Source: Bacteroidales bacterium (GTDB lineage: Bacteria; Bacteroidota; Bacteroidia; Bacteroidales; UBA932). From it: a stretch of DNA of 58,193 nt. Positions 1-8,706 of this stretch are shown here, one piece after another. The stretch lies in NCBI GenBank assembly GCA_017454265.1, contig JAFTDJ010000054.1, positions 1 through 58,193 of the forward strand, in the 5' to 3' direction. Position 1 is the first letter of the stretch. Every line of letters starts with the position of its first letter. The notes beneath the pieces were generated by a model. That model was not told the DNA's origin. It worked only from the letters and a program-made list of their open reading frames with translations, and made no database searches. The translations under genes were made by a program, and so were the position numbers.

Positions 1-584
1 AATGGTACTTCGCTTGCTATCTTCGGAAAATCATCCAACTCACCCCCTTGGTAAATCTCTTCCCCGGTCATCGAACTCTGATCAAAATAACACAGTGCTA
101 CTGAATCTAGAATAGAAACATTGATGGATGGCGTATTAATGCCAGACTTCATCAAACAATAGGTGGTGTCGCTTTTTCTGATAGCTACTTTCCACTCAAT
201 AGGGTCATATTCACAAAGGTCTTCTTTGCCGCTCCAGTGGTGGTATCCCGAGGCTGAATAAAACAACAAGTTTTTGGGACCGTTTACAAATACAGATTTA
301 TTATCCAATGATGCAGTTCCAAGGTACTTATGAAACACAAAAGGATAATCTCTTGGATTATTGCTTTCATCGCCCCATACATACAAATAAAAATACTCCC
401 CTCTTTCTTTAATGTCCAAGAAAAGTGCACCAGGCTCTTTTTGATAAAAACTATAGTACTGGTCACTATATGATTCAATCAAAGCCTGACAAAACGGCGA
501 TAAAACAACATCATTCTCAGTCTGCAAGCAGCAGGACATCAAAATAAAGTTAAAACAAATAAGTATGCTACAGCAACGATGCAT
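1..584 (-). CDS. Partial lipoprotein, candidate immunity protein of the Rhs toxin
   Basis: Reading the minus strand from the ATG at 582-584 gives an open frame that runs off the window edge, about 194 residues, with no stop. The N-terminus has a short hydrophobic stretch ending in an L-M-S-C-C lipobox, so it is probably a lipoprotein. The remainder is soluble-looking, rich in aromatic and acidic residues, and I recognise no family. It starts 10 bases after the stop of the Rhs toxin gene and shares the low GC of the toxin tip. In polymorphic toxin loci the gene directly after the toxin tip usually encodes the cognate immunity protein, and that inference is the only basis for the role. The 3' end is missing. 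Confidence 0.6.
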   Translation of the reverse strand, partial: MHRCCSILICFNFILMSCCLQTENDVVLSPFCQALIESYSDQYYSFYQKEPGALFLDIKERGEYFYLYVWGDESNNPRDYPFVFHKYLGTASLDNKSVFVNGPKNLLFYSASGYHHWSGKEDLCEYDPIEWKVAIRKSDTTYCLMKSGINTPSINVSILDSVALCYFDQSSMTGEEIYQGGELDDFPKIASEVP

Positions 585-594
585 ATTACCTATA

Positions 595-3500
595 TTAGAA
601 CCTTGAATCAGGGAACACGGATTTCCATGTCTTTCGGTCTTGGATTCCCTTCCCATTATAGAGGATAAGCTGGCTATATAGTGGCACATACACAAAATGC
701 TGTACGTTAGAGAACACCCGTTTTGCAGTAGAAATATCACCATGCGACAAAGCATCGGATGGGTCATTATTTTGCGGATGGCTATGAATCAGCTTATTAA
801 AAGAAACATCAAAACGGCTACCTATACTCTTTGCCATTGAACTGACATGAATACTGGATCTCGTCCCTTCGTTAAAAATAAAAGCTCCAAAAGACCCAAT
901 TATCAAACCGTTCTCAATGACAGTGTTATCCGATAAAAACTTAAATAAGTCTGCACCAGCAGAAGCATCCGTTGAAAAGAAGGAGGTAATTACATTGTTC
1001 GAGCTTAAAGAAAATAAATTATTAGTAAAATAAATCGAGCAGGCCGTTCCTTCTTTAGACATTAGACGAGAGCCATCCATATCAACTATGTGAAAAGCAT
1101 CATAATCTGAATTATAAATATGATTCACAACCTTTCCCTGAGTATTAATCTCCCATTCATCTTGACCATCAACATCAACTTTCCCCACCGGCTCGCCGGC
1201 GCAGTAAACGTACGGACTGAATCCATAGTACTTCTCTGCCAGCGGGTCCTGCGTGGTCCAGCGGCAGAGGCGGTCATCGTACATGCGCGCGCCGAAGTCC
1301 AGGAGATTCACGGAAGCGGTGGTCTGAATCTCCTTGCCGGAGAAGCGCCAGCGGTTCGTCGCATCGACCGTGAGGGCGGAATTTGCATGCCTGCCGCCGT
1401 AAGGGTAATAATCGTTGCGCTCGGTCACCTGGCCGTTTCTCACAATAGCCCTCACACTGCCCAGATGATCCGTGGCATAGCGGTCAGCAACGTACGAGCT
1501 TCCGCTCTTGCGGATACGGCCGCTCACGAACGGAGTGCTGTCGAACACCCAGTCCCCCTCGTCATATGAAAAAACAATTGAACCCATATATGCAAATCCG
1601 TCTTCGGACTGTTCCCCCAAAACGCGTGCCTTCGTTCCGTCCGCAAGGTAACAATAATCTGCCTCATCTGCAAGGGCGCTCGTCACGCTGCTCGGATATC
1701 CCAGCAGATTGTAGCTGATTGTGAGACCGCGAAGGGGGTCATACACAAGGTTTCCGCAGGAATCGTGACTGAATGCCGAGTTCCCGGCATGCGTCAGGGT
1801 GTTTCCCGAATATGTGAGAGACAGGTTGTCTATAGGAGTTGAGGATGAAGAACCATATCGCGCTATGGCCGTGATGTTGCCGTTTGCGTCGTAGGATATG
1901 TTGCGCTCCGTCCAGCTGTTGTCCAGGGTGCTGCCGAAATAGCGGTTGCTGCTCAAAAGGCGGTTTGTGCCGTCATATTCGTAAGCGTATGTGGACGTGG
2001 TGGATGATCCGTGCTGCCACGAAACTTCGGTGATGGCGCCAGTATGGAGGGGCGTCGCGTGGACGGCCTCTGCATAGCGCAGGGTCTCGTTGAAAACATT
2101 AGAGCTCCCAGACGTTGCCTGAATGCTCGCCAACCAGCCATGGAGATTGTAGCTTTGCGTCTGCGTCAGGCCGTTTCCGGACACTGCCGACGGGCGCCCG
2201 AGGGCGTCGTAGGTCAGGGTGGTGGCTGCAACCGTGCTGCCGCCCATCTGAACGGTCTCTCCCGTCAACCTCCCGCGGATGTCATAATTATACTCCGTGT
2301 GCTTAACGGTAGGGTTGTTGTCGCTTGCGGACAATGATACCGTTTCCGTGACTGAAAGCGGATTCCCCACCTGGTCGCGCTCCGTGCTTATCCGGGTAAT
2401 GCCCCCGAGGATATTCTTCTCCACCGTCTGAAGCTCACGGCCCAGGTCGTCATGATAGAATGCTCTCTCTACATAAGGCCGGGAGGCGTATGCGCTTGCG
2501 CTGGAACCGTACTCGGGGAGGCAGAGCAGCTTCTCATATATCTTGAGGTTCAACGAAGAACCGATGTCGTAGGTGGATGCGGTAGCATCCTGTGCGAAAG
2601 CGAGATATGAAGGAACCGCCGCAGTTGCCCCGTTGCTTCGCATATAACCATACTCCGCTATCGTTCCTATGAGCGTATATGCAGATGACGGCAAAGAACC
2701 GCTCCCGGATACGGGAAAGTATGACTGGAGGGAACTCTGCGGAAGGGTGGTATATATGAGCTGGCGCTTCACCAGGCAGTCAAAGGCGTCCCAGGTGTTC
2801 AGTACCCAGCGGTTCTGGTCTCTCAAGTTACCGTCCTGGCTGAGTACGATGCGCCCGGCGCTGTCGTAAACGAACAGCTCGGCTCCACTCCCCGGGACGG
2901 TCTTCATGGTCTGGCGACCCAGCGCATCGTAAGAGTATGAGAACGACGTCCCCTTCGGCTGCTGTATTGACGTGAGGTTGCCTCTTGCGTCATAAATGTA
3001 AACGGTCGAGAGTTTCACTCCGGATGACGGGTAGCGGTCCTCCTGCACGGTGCGGCCTTCGCGGTCGGTCCAGACTACTGAAACGTTTCCGTCTCCGTCA
3101 GTGGTCGTCATCCTGGAGCATGTTCCTGCCGAATAGCCGCTCAGCTGCCCCGAGGTGTTGAACCCATATGTATAAGCAGTTCCGTAATCCACGTAATAAT
3201 CATACCCGGGAAGCGTGGAAGACAGTGCCCTGCCGTCACTGCGGTTTTCATAGGTATGCCCGACCCCGAACAGGTAATCATCACCGCCGGTCATACCTGC
3301 GTCCTCATAATAAGAGTGCTGCTCGGAGGCCCATGACGTGCGTAACGCACCGGAATTGGATGCCCGTGGATAAGGGTATTCATCCACTGCGATGCGTCCG
3401 AGGGCGTCGTAGGTGCATGGCGCGACGATGTCCGTGTTGGAGCTTCCGGACGCCTGTTTCCGCACGGTCTGCATAAGCCTCCCAAGGCCGTCATAGTAAG

Positions 3501-6081
3501 CCACATCGGTCCCCCCGCCGCCTCCGTTATACGTTGTGGTGGCAATATAAGTACGGTCGGAATACGTGCGGCTGTCTCCGGTGCCCGGATAATAATAACT
3601 GTATCTCTCGAGCGGATCGTCCACGGCGTTATAAATTCCGGTAAGCCGTCCGGCGGAATCATAGTAGTAAGAGGTGGTACGGCCCGACGGGCCGGTGAAG
3701 GAGGACAGGCCCACCATGGGAATCCATGTCCAGGCATTTTGAACAGTGGCGCCCGATACCGCAAGGCTGCTTGAGACAGGATGAAGTCCGTCATATCCCC
3801 AAGTCCATGCCGTTGTGCGGCCGGCAGCATCGGTCACAGTCCCGGGGTTGCCCCAGGCATCCCATGAGGAGAAAGTGCGTTCCGTCCTCCAGTCCCCGAA
3901 GTAGCTGCCGTTCACCAGTCTGGCACTCACGGCGGAAGGGACATACCAGCAGGTGCTGCCGTTCTTGCAGTAGTAGTCGTACTTTGTGGCAGATACGGCG
4001 CTGCCGCCGCGGGTGACCGTTATCCCGGTAATCAGCCCGGGCAGGGTGGCGTGGTATGTGTATGCGGTCGTCAGGCTGCTGCCGTGACTGTCAGGGCGGC
4101 TGACGGAAGACGTGCGGCCGCGGGAGTCAACCGTTACAGTCGTGGTGACGCTGCCAGAAGTACCGTCGGAAGCGGTTTCAGCCGTAGTGCTGGAATTCAT
4201 GTACGGGGAACAGGTGTTATAAACCCTTTCGCAAAGGCGGCCGAAATGCAACATTTTACCCCTCGCCACCGCTCCGCCGGTGTCGGAATACAAGCCATAG
4301 CCGCAACTGGTGACAATCTGCGGGTCTTTCTGTGAAAGCGAGGCCTGTATAGTCTGTGCCTGCAATCCGCCATAAAATGAAGTGCCGTGGTTCTGCCATT
4401 CGTGGAGTGTGGTTCCGTCATTCACGAACGTGAACTCGGTCTGGTCCGTGACGTATTCCTGAACATACTCCTCATTTATGGACGTGTCATAGATTGCAGC
4501 GGAGGAATTGAAGGTGTGGACGGTCCTGGATACAGGGGAAGACAAGGGGGTTGTTGACACTTCTTCAATAATCCTTAAGTACTCGATAAAAAATCTGGCG
4601 GAGTATCCGATGCTGCTTGCCGTGGAAACCGCTTCCCTTTCGACTTTCAGGTCAACGCCCGGAGTGGTGCTTGTGAAGTGGTACTTGTAATAGATGTTCG
4701 GTTCCTGCAGAAGGATGCCGGAAGAATAGCCGTCAGAGTCGAGATAACTGATCTTTCTGCACTGAACCTGTACTCCGTTCTCGTCGAATGTGTCAATCCT
4801 TGACACCCTCAAGCCGGCAGTCTGCGGGTTGGAGGTATTTCTGGCCTGGCTTGCGTCAAAACGACGCGACCAGTCGTTTTGCTCATATACGAAAGCGGAA
4901 TGGCCTCCGGCAGGGTAGGTTATACTTGACAGCGTGCCCATACGGGTCCTTGCCAGATTCGGGATGCGGTTGCTGGTGATGTAAGCCGCCTTTTGAGGCA
5001 ACGGCGACGGTGCTGAGTCGAAAAGACTCTTCAGGCTTACCGCATTGTAGTAGCCGAAGGCGTCGGTATACCACAGGTCGTTGTCGGACGAGAACGATGC
5101 CGTGGGGAAAACGTGGTTGTCGTCGGCGGAATCATATGTCATATAATAAGTCCCCTCTCCGCTGAGGCTCACGGATGTGAGGAATGCGAGGGTCTGATGA
5201 CGCAACCCGGAACTTATCTTGGGTACATAATAGGAAAGGTTGCATTCTTTCAGCAGCCTTCCGCTTCCGTTGTACACCCTTATGTATGACAGTTTGCCCT
5301 GGCTGTTCCACCCGAAATACATATTGCCGCGACCTGCGATGCTGATTGAAGATAGACGTTTTACGTTCACGGTGTTGTACAGCAGGCTCTCATCATAATA
5401 ATCGATGTCTGTCCACTGCTCATAAACCGGACGCCCCGCTATGCCGCTGCCGTCCGAGAACGCCTGGTGGTCGGCGCAGATTACCGGTGAAACGTTGGAC
5501 TCCGCAGCGTCCGTATATGTGAACGTAACAGTCTTGCCCGAGGGGTGAACGATGGTGCTGAGTTTCCACGCCGAGACAGTGAATATCCCATCATCGCTTC
5601 CGTGCAGCGCATCGAACGACTCGGCCGATTCTATGGCTGCGAAAGTATAACGCACTCCTAGTCCGTCGGTGAAGACAAAGCTGGAGTTGGCGCCCTGGTT
5701 CTGGGGAGAGAAGCTGAAAGATACGGACAGTTCTCCAGACGGGCTGTTGCAGCTCAGGAATCGTACGGTATTGCCGGGCTGCAGTATGAAGGAACCGCTG
5801 TAGCCAAGAAACGAAAAATGAAATATGTCCGGCTCGTTCTCAACCAGCATTCCCTGACTGTCGTTGACCACGCTGCCGCATACAAACTCTTCCGCAAGGG
5901 ATCCGGTGTAGATGCACTTCTGAACCGTTTCATCGCAGTAATTGCTGCCGTTGTCATACCGGTTCGCATATCCGCGGATGGCGTATCCGTCAAAAGCGTC
6001 CGGGATATTACGGTAATTGGAATAGTAAAACACATAGTATGACAAAGGGTCGGGGCGCTCACTCGGATTGGCGTACAGCAC
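595..6081 (-). CDS. Rhs/YD-repeat polymorphic toxin with JAB-like C-terminal tip (main ORF of a frameshifted gene)
   Basis: This is a long YD-repeat protein (1828 aa from a GTG at 6081) with many YDxxGR-type repeats. Near the C-terminus is a typical Rhs core: a YYPYGG motif, SGKE, LLDFGARMYDDRL, RWTTQDPLAEKY, SPYVYCAGEPVGKVDVDGQ. About 190 residues follow as the tip. The tip contains HSHP, then SHGD, which matches the HxH...SxxD metal-binding signature of JAB/MPN metallopeptidases, so it resembles the JAB-like toxin tips of this class. DNA becomes clearly AT-richer from about 1190 down, right after the core, as expected of an exchanged tip. The true start is not 6081: the same frame is open back to about 6240 and joins a signal-peptide ORF through a one-base frameshift. 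Repaired, the gene is 595-6485, about 1963 aa. Confidence 0.85.
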   Translation of the reverse strand: MLYANPSERPDPLSYYVFYYSNYRNIPDAFDGYAIRGYANRYDNGSNYCDETVQKCIYTGSLAEEFVCGSVVNDSQGMLVENEPDIFHFSFLGYSGSFILQPGNTVRFLSCNSPSGELSVSFSFSPQNQGANSSFVFTDGLGVRYTFAAIESAESFDALHGSDDGIFTVSAWKLSTIVHPSGKTVTFTYTDAAESNVSPVICADHQAFSDGSGIAGRPVYEQWTDIDYYDESLLYNTVNVKRLSSISIAGRGNMYFGWNSQGKLSYIRVYNGSGRLLKECNLSYYVPKISSGLRHQTLAFLTSVSLSGEGTYYMTYDSADDNHVFPTASFSSDNDLWYTDAFGYYNAVSLKSLFDSAPSPLPQKAAYITSNRIPNLARTRMGTLSSITYPAGGHSAFVYEQNDWSRRFDASQARNTSNPQTAGLRVSRIDTFDENGVQVQCRKISYLDSDGYSSGILLQEPNIYYKYHFTSTTPGVDLKVEREAVSTASSIGYSARFFIEYLRIIEEVSTTPLSSPVSRTVHTFNSSAAIYDTSINEEYVQEYVTDQTEFTFVNDGTTLHEWQNHGTSFYGGLQAQTIQASLSQKDPQIVTSCGYGLYSDTGGAVARGKMLHFGRLCERVYNTCSPYMNSSTTAETASDGTSGSVTTTVTVDSRGRTSSVSRPDSHGSSLTTAYTYHATLPGLITGITVTRGGSAVSATKYDYYCKNGSTCWYVPSAVSARLVNGSYFGDWRTERTFSSWDAWGNPGTVTDAAGRTTAWTWGYDGLHPVSSSLAVSGATVQNAWTWIPMVGLSSFTGPSGRTTSYYYDSAGRLTGIYNAVDDPLERYSYYYPGTGDSRTYSDRTYIATTTYNGGGGGTDVAYYDGLGRLMQTVRKQASGSSNTDIVAPCTYDALGRIAVDEYPYPRASNSGALRTSWASEQHSYYEDAGMTGGDDYLFGVGHTYENRSDGRALSSTLPGYDYYVDYGTAYTYGFNTSGQLSGYSAGTCSRMTTTDGDGNVSVVWTDREGRTVQEDRYPSSGVKLSTVYIYDARGNLTSIQQPKGTSFSYSYDALGRQTMKTVPGSGAELFVYDSAGRIVLSQDGNLRDQNRWVLNTWDAFDCLVKRQLIYTTLPQSSLQSYFPVSGSGSLPSSAYTLIGTIAEYGYMRSNGATAAVPSYLAFAQDATASTYDIGSSLNLKIYEKLLCLPEYGSSASAYASRPYVERAFYHDDLGRELQTVEKNILGGITRISTERDQVGNPLSVTETVSLSASDNNPTVKHTEYNYDIRGRLTGETVQMGGSTVAATTLTYDALGRPSAVSGNGLTQTQSYNLHGWLASIQATSGSSNVFNETLRYAEAVHATPLHTGAITEVSWQHGSSTTSTYAYEYDGTNRLLSSNRYFGSTLDNSWTERNISYDANGNITAIARYGSSSSTPIDNLSLTYSGNTLTHAGNSAFSHDSCGNLVYDPLRGLTISYNLLGYPSSVTSALADEADYCYLADGTKARVLGEQSEDGFAYMGSIVFSYDEGDWVFDSTPFVSGRIRKSGSSYVADRYATDHLGSVRAIVRNGQVTERNDYYPYGGRHANSALTVDATNRWRFSGKEIQTTASVNLLDFGARMYDDRLCRWTTQDPLAEKYYGFSPYVYCAGEPVGKVDVDGQDEWEINTQGKVVNHIYNSDYDAFHIVDMDGSRLMSKEGTACSIYFTNNLFSLSSNNVITSFFSTDASAGADLFKFLSDNTVIENGLIIGSFGAFIFNEGTRSSIHVSSMAKSIGSRFDVSFNKLIHSHPQNNDPSDALSHGDISTAKRVFSNVQHFVYVPLYSQLILYNGKGIQDRKTWKSVFPDSRF

Positions 6082-6155
6082 GTTGGTGGCGGAGTAGTAG
6101 GTGGAGTAATTTTCGTCAGGTATCCCACGTATCTCCCTGGTGATGACGCCTGAAG

Positions 6156-6485
6156 CTATAAGGCTCCAGTCACTTCCGACAGGACTGCAGGCAGCACCGG
6201 GACGGAAGCCGGTGGTATTGTAAACCAGTGAGACGGGAGAATCTCGAACAGATTGTCCTTCCAGGTATATACCGGAATGCTGAGCTTCAGTGAACCATGG
6301 TAGAAATCGGGAGCGTCCTCCCCATAGCGGGTTAATGCCGTCGCCTCAGGACCTTCCGGGGCGAACATGCCGCCCCATATTGCCGAGTGGGCGTCGAAAG
6401 GAATGGTTGTATCCTGACCGGATACTTTGACGCTGACGAACATTGCCGCCGCAAGCGTCACGAATAGAGTAACAAAAGGTTTCAT
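6156..6485 (-). pseudogene. 5' end of the Rhs gene (signal peptide piece, out of frame with the rest)
   Basis: The ATG at 6485 opens with MKPFVTLFVTLAAAMFVSVKV, a clear Sec signal peptide, then SLKLSIPVYTWKDNLFEI, a typical N-terminal sequence of Bacteroidetes Rhs proteins. After FEI at about 6240 this frame gives nonsense and stops at 6156. The frame of the main Rhs ORF carries on exactly there with SPVSLVYNTTGFRPG and SDWSLIASGVITREIRG, the expected continuation. Adding one T in the string GAGATTCTCCC would restore a single reading frame (E-I-S-P-V). I therefore read the two ORFs as one gene broken by a one-base deletion, or by a sequencing error. Confidence 0.75.
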
Positions 6486-6565
6486 GGTTGTAATGAATCT
6501 TTAATTGTTAAACTGTTGGTCGTTAACGAAAACAAAGACATCCGCACGGATGCCGGTGGGCAGCA

Positions 6566-6597
6566 TTTGGATTTCTGCGGCAGATTCACTACTTTTG
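6566..6597 (+). promoter_or_regulatory. Bacteroidetes-type promoter before a 29-codon ORF
   Basis: TTTG at 6566-6569 and TACTTTTG at 6590-6597 are separated by 20 bases, matching the -33 TTTG / -7 TAnnTTTG promoter of Bacteroidetes. It reads toward the HTH gene and directly into a 29-codon ORF that starts 7 bases after the -7 box. Confidence 0.6.
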
Positions 6598-6604
6598 CGA
6601 ATCA

Positions 6605-6694
6605 ATGAAAAACGCAAGGGACCATTCTTCATTTTTCATTACACATGGACGTCGGCTGCCTCAGTCGGCGTCCTTTGTGCTTGCCTGGGGGTAA
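6605..6694 (+). CDS. Possible 29-residue peptide or small RNA transcript
   Basis: ATG at 6605 opens a 29-codon ORF beginning MKNARDHSSFF and ending SFVLAWG before TAA at 6692-6694. It begins 7 bases after a good -7 box, so a transcript here would be nearly leaderless. A 10-bp hairpin (6647-6673) lies inside the ORF. I recognise no family. It could equally be a short structured RNA or a leader element whose ORF is accidental. No other gene lies within 6486-6884. Confidence 0.3.
   Translation: MKNARDHSSFFITHGRRLPQSASFVLAWG
6647..6673. other. Hairpin in the intergenic region
   Basis: GGACGTCGGC and GTCGGCGTCC can pair over 10 bp (two G-T wobbles) around a 7-base loop. The plus-strand side is followed by TTTGTG rather than a clean T run, so it is a weak terminator candidate; it could instead be structure in the small transcript from the 6566-6597 promoter. 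Confidence 0.45.
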
Positions 6695-6833
6695 TCGTCT
6701 TATTTCATGGCTTGTTTATTTTTTTGTTATACTTAATCCTGTTTGCAAAGATATGTTATTATTTTGGTATCATCAAACTATTCAATTACTTTTTTTTGAT
6801 TTAAATTATTTTCTAAATATTTATCTTCAATCC

Positions 6834-6864
6834 TTGCATATAAATTAATTAATTACTATCTTTG
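6834..6864 (+). promoter_or_regulatory. Promoter of the HTH gene
   Basis: TTG at 6834-6836 and TATCTTTG at 6857-6864, 20 bases apart, fit the Bacteroidetes -33/-7 consensus. The start codon of the HTH gene is at 6885. The preceding 150 bases are very AT-rich. Confidence 0.65.
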
Positions 6865-6884
6865 CGCACCCTTAAAACAGCGCC

Positions 6885-7532
6885 ATGTCTAAATCTTACA
6901 ACGCAAAGACTACCGCCGAGATATCGGCGGAAATTCGTAATTATTTCGAATCGAACAGAGTGTCTCAAAAACAAGTTGCGGCTATACTTGATGTTACTCA
7001 GTCCACGGTATCGGTTTATGTTGCGGGAAGGCCTTTCAGCAATAAAATTGCAAAGAAATGGTCTGACGCTTTTGGTTTCTCACCTTCTTTTCTGGTGTCT
7101 GGAACCGGAACTCTTGTTTCTGGGGCAACCAAAAGCGACCCGTATCCAAGGACTGTCCAATTAACCTCTGCCCAGACACGGTTGGTTGCCAATGGCTACA
7201 ATTTCATGAGCAAGGAAATGCTTGACGAGAAAGAAGTACCCATTGCAGCCTATATGCGCCGCAAGTATTCGAAAAAAGCGCTAGAAGCCTATCAGCATAA
7301 GATTATTGACTTCCCTACAGTTAAGGATAACCATGTAATCAACGTAGGTGACATCTATAAATGGCAAAATGACGCCCTTAAGGACATGAAGGAGCAGATG
7401 GCTAAAAAAGAAGCGCGCCTTGTTTCCATTGAATCTATCATAGGCGACGTCATCGGTCTCGGCGCCGACACAGTGTCAGCACTCCCGACTAGTGCAATCT
7501 CTACCCTGTTGATTCAAGCTACAGCGAAATAG
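6885..7532 (+). CDS. Helix-turn-helix DNA-binding protein, orphan
   Basis: The protein has 215 residues. Residues about 12-60 form an Xre/Cro-type helix-turn-helix: VSQKQVAAILDVTQSTVSVY is a good recognition-helix region, followed by a GRPFSNKIAKKW stretch. The rest (about 65-215) has no motif I recognise; it is partly helical and charged around residues 150-180 (KDMKEQMAKKEARLVSIESI), perhaps a coiled coil, with a hydrophobic C-terminus. It is AT-richer than the genes downstream and has its own promoter, so it is probably acquired DNA. It lies between the Rhs locus and the exbBD genes and is oriented away from Rhs. Its target is unknown; control of the Rhs locus is possible but unsupported. 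Confidence 0.75.
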   Translation: MSKSYNAKTTAEISAEIRNYFESNRVSQKQVAAILDVTQSTVSVYVAGRPFSNKIAKKWSDAFGFSPSFLVSGTGTLVSGATKSDPYPRTVQLTSAQTRLVANGYNFMSKEMLDEKEVPIAAYMRRKYSKKALEAYQHKIIDFPTVKDNHVINVGDIYKWQNDALKDMKEQMAKKEARLVSIESIIGDVIGLGADTVSALPTSAISTLLIQATAK

Positions 7533-7554
7533 TCATTATTTTCTCAGTTTTTAT

Positions 7555-7562
7555 TATATTTG
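7555..7562 (+). promoter_or_regulatory. -7 box of the exbB-exbD-tonB operon
   Basis: TATATTTG matches TAnnTTTG and lies 23 bases before the exbB ATG. No good TTTG is seen about 20 bases upstream, so the -33 element is weak or absent. Confidence 0.45.
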
Positions 7563-7585
7563 TAAGTTAAAGATATTTTATTGAT

Positions 7586-8296
7586 ATGCTCAACTACTTA
7601 CTTCAGGCCGACATCGTGGACGCGGCAGTGGCCGCTCCGGTTCAGCAGGAGATGTCTTTTTCCCTCATTGAGATGGCCACCAAGGGCGGATGGCTCATGA
7701 TTGTATTGCTGCTTCTTTCCATCATCGCAATCTACATCTTCGGCAAGAAATGGTGGATGATCCGCCAGGCTTCCAAGATCGACAAAGACTTCATGATGGA
7801 CATCCGCGACTACATTCATGACGGTAAAATCAAATCCGCCAAAACCCTCTGCAGCAAGTTCGATACGCCGGTCGCACGTATGGTGGAAAGCGGAATCGAC
7901 CGCATTGGCAAGCCTCTGGGAGACATCCAGACCGCCATCGAGAACGTCGGCAACGTGGAAGTGGCCCGCCTTGAGAAGGGCCTTCCGTACCTGGCCATGA
8001 TTGCCGGCGGCGCCCCCATGATAGGATTCCTCGGCACCGTGATGGGTATGGTGCAGGCCTTCTTCAACATGTCGCAGGCAGGCAACAACATAGACATCAC
8101 CCTGCTTTCCAGCGGAATCTACACGGCAATGATCACCACAGTGGGCGGTCTTATCGTGGGTATAATCGCTTACTTCGGCTACAACTACCTCACCTCAAAG
8201 GTATCCAACGTAGTATTCCAGATGGAGAGCAGCACCATAGAGTTCATGGACCTGCTCGAAGAGCCTCAGGAAAAGTCTGCTAAAGAAGAGGAATAA
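7586..8296 (+). CDS. exbB: ExbB/TolQ/MotA-family proton channel subunit
   Basis: The protein has 236 residues and belongs to the MotA/TolQ/ExbB family. It has an N-terminal membrane segment (about residues 36-52, WLMIVLLLLSIIAIYIF), a cytoplasmic loop, then two more membrane segments (about 135-155 and 180-205) with the family features GAPMIGFLGTVMGMVQAF and SGIYTAMITTVGGLIVGI. With ExbD it forms the inner-membrane motor that uses proton-motive force to energise TonB. Its stop overlaps the exbD start (8296), and exbD overlaps tonB, so the three are one translationally coupled operon. They would serve the two TonB-dependent receptors in this window among others. Confidence 0.93.
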   Translation: MLNYLLQADIVDAAVAAPVQQEMSFSLIEMATKGGWLMIVLLLLSIIAIYIFGKKWWMIRQASKIDKDFMMDIRDYIHDGKIKSAKTLCSKFDTPVARMVESGIDRIGKPLGDIQTAIENVGNVEVARLEKGLPYLAMIAGGAPMIGFLGTVMGMVQAFFNMSQAGNNIDITLLSSGIYTAMITTVGGLIVGIIAYFGYNYLTSKVSNVVFQMESSTIEFMDLLEEPQEKSAKEEE

Positions 8297-8706
8297 TGGC
8301 ACTCAAGCGTATAACAAAGGCAGACCCGAACATGTCGATGTCCAGCATGACCGACATTGTGTTCCTGCTGCTCATTTTCTTCCTGGTCACCTCCACGCTG
8401 GTGAACCCCAACGCCCTCAAGCTCCTGCTCCCCAAGAGCACCGGTCAGGTGGGCGCCAAGGCAACCGTGACCGTGTCCATCAAGGACTGGGGAGACGAAC
8501 AGTACAGCTTTCACATCAACGGCAACGAGGCCCCCGTGCCTCTTGAGCAGGTTGAGGACGAACTGGTGGAACTTCTTCAGACTGAGGAGGATCCCACCTT
8601 CTCCATCCACTCCGACGAGAGCGTGCCCATCAAGGAAATCGTGCAGGTGATGAACATCGCCAAGCGCAATCATTATAAAGTCATTCTTGCAACTCAACCT
8701 GAATGA
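8296..8706 (+). CDS. exbD: ExbD/TolR-family biopolymer transport protein
   Basis: The protein has 136 residues with a short cytoplasmic N-terminus, one membrane helix (MTDIVFLLLIFFLVTS, about residues 18-33) and a periplasmic domain. Asp20 at the start of the helix corresponds to the conserved proton-carrying aspartate of ExbD. The C-terminal domain ends in VPIKEIVQVMNIAKRNHYKV, typical of the family. The gene overlaps exbB by one base and tonB by four. Confidence 0.93.
   Translation: MALKRITKADPNMSMSSMTDIVFLLLIFFLVTSTLVNPNALKLLLPKSTGQVGAKATVTVSIKDWGDEQYSFHINGNEAPVPLEQVEDELVELLQTEEDPTFSIHSDESVPIKEIVQVMNIAKRNHYKVILATQPE

Noticed and set aside
6505-6804. 99-codon plus-strand ORF
   Set aside because: It spans the promoter and hairpin region and has no family; I prefer the 29-codon ORF with its own promoter.
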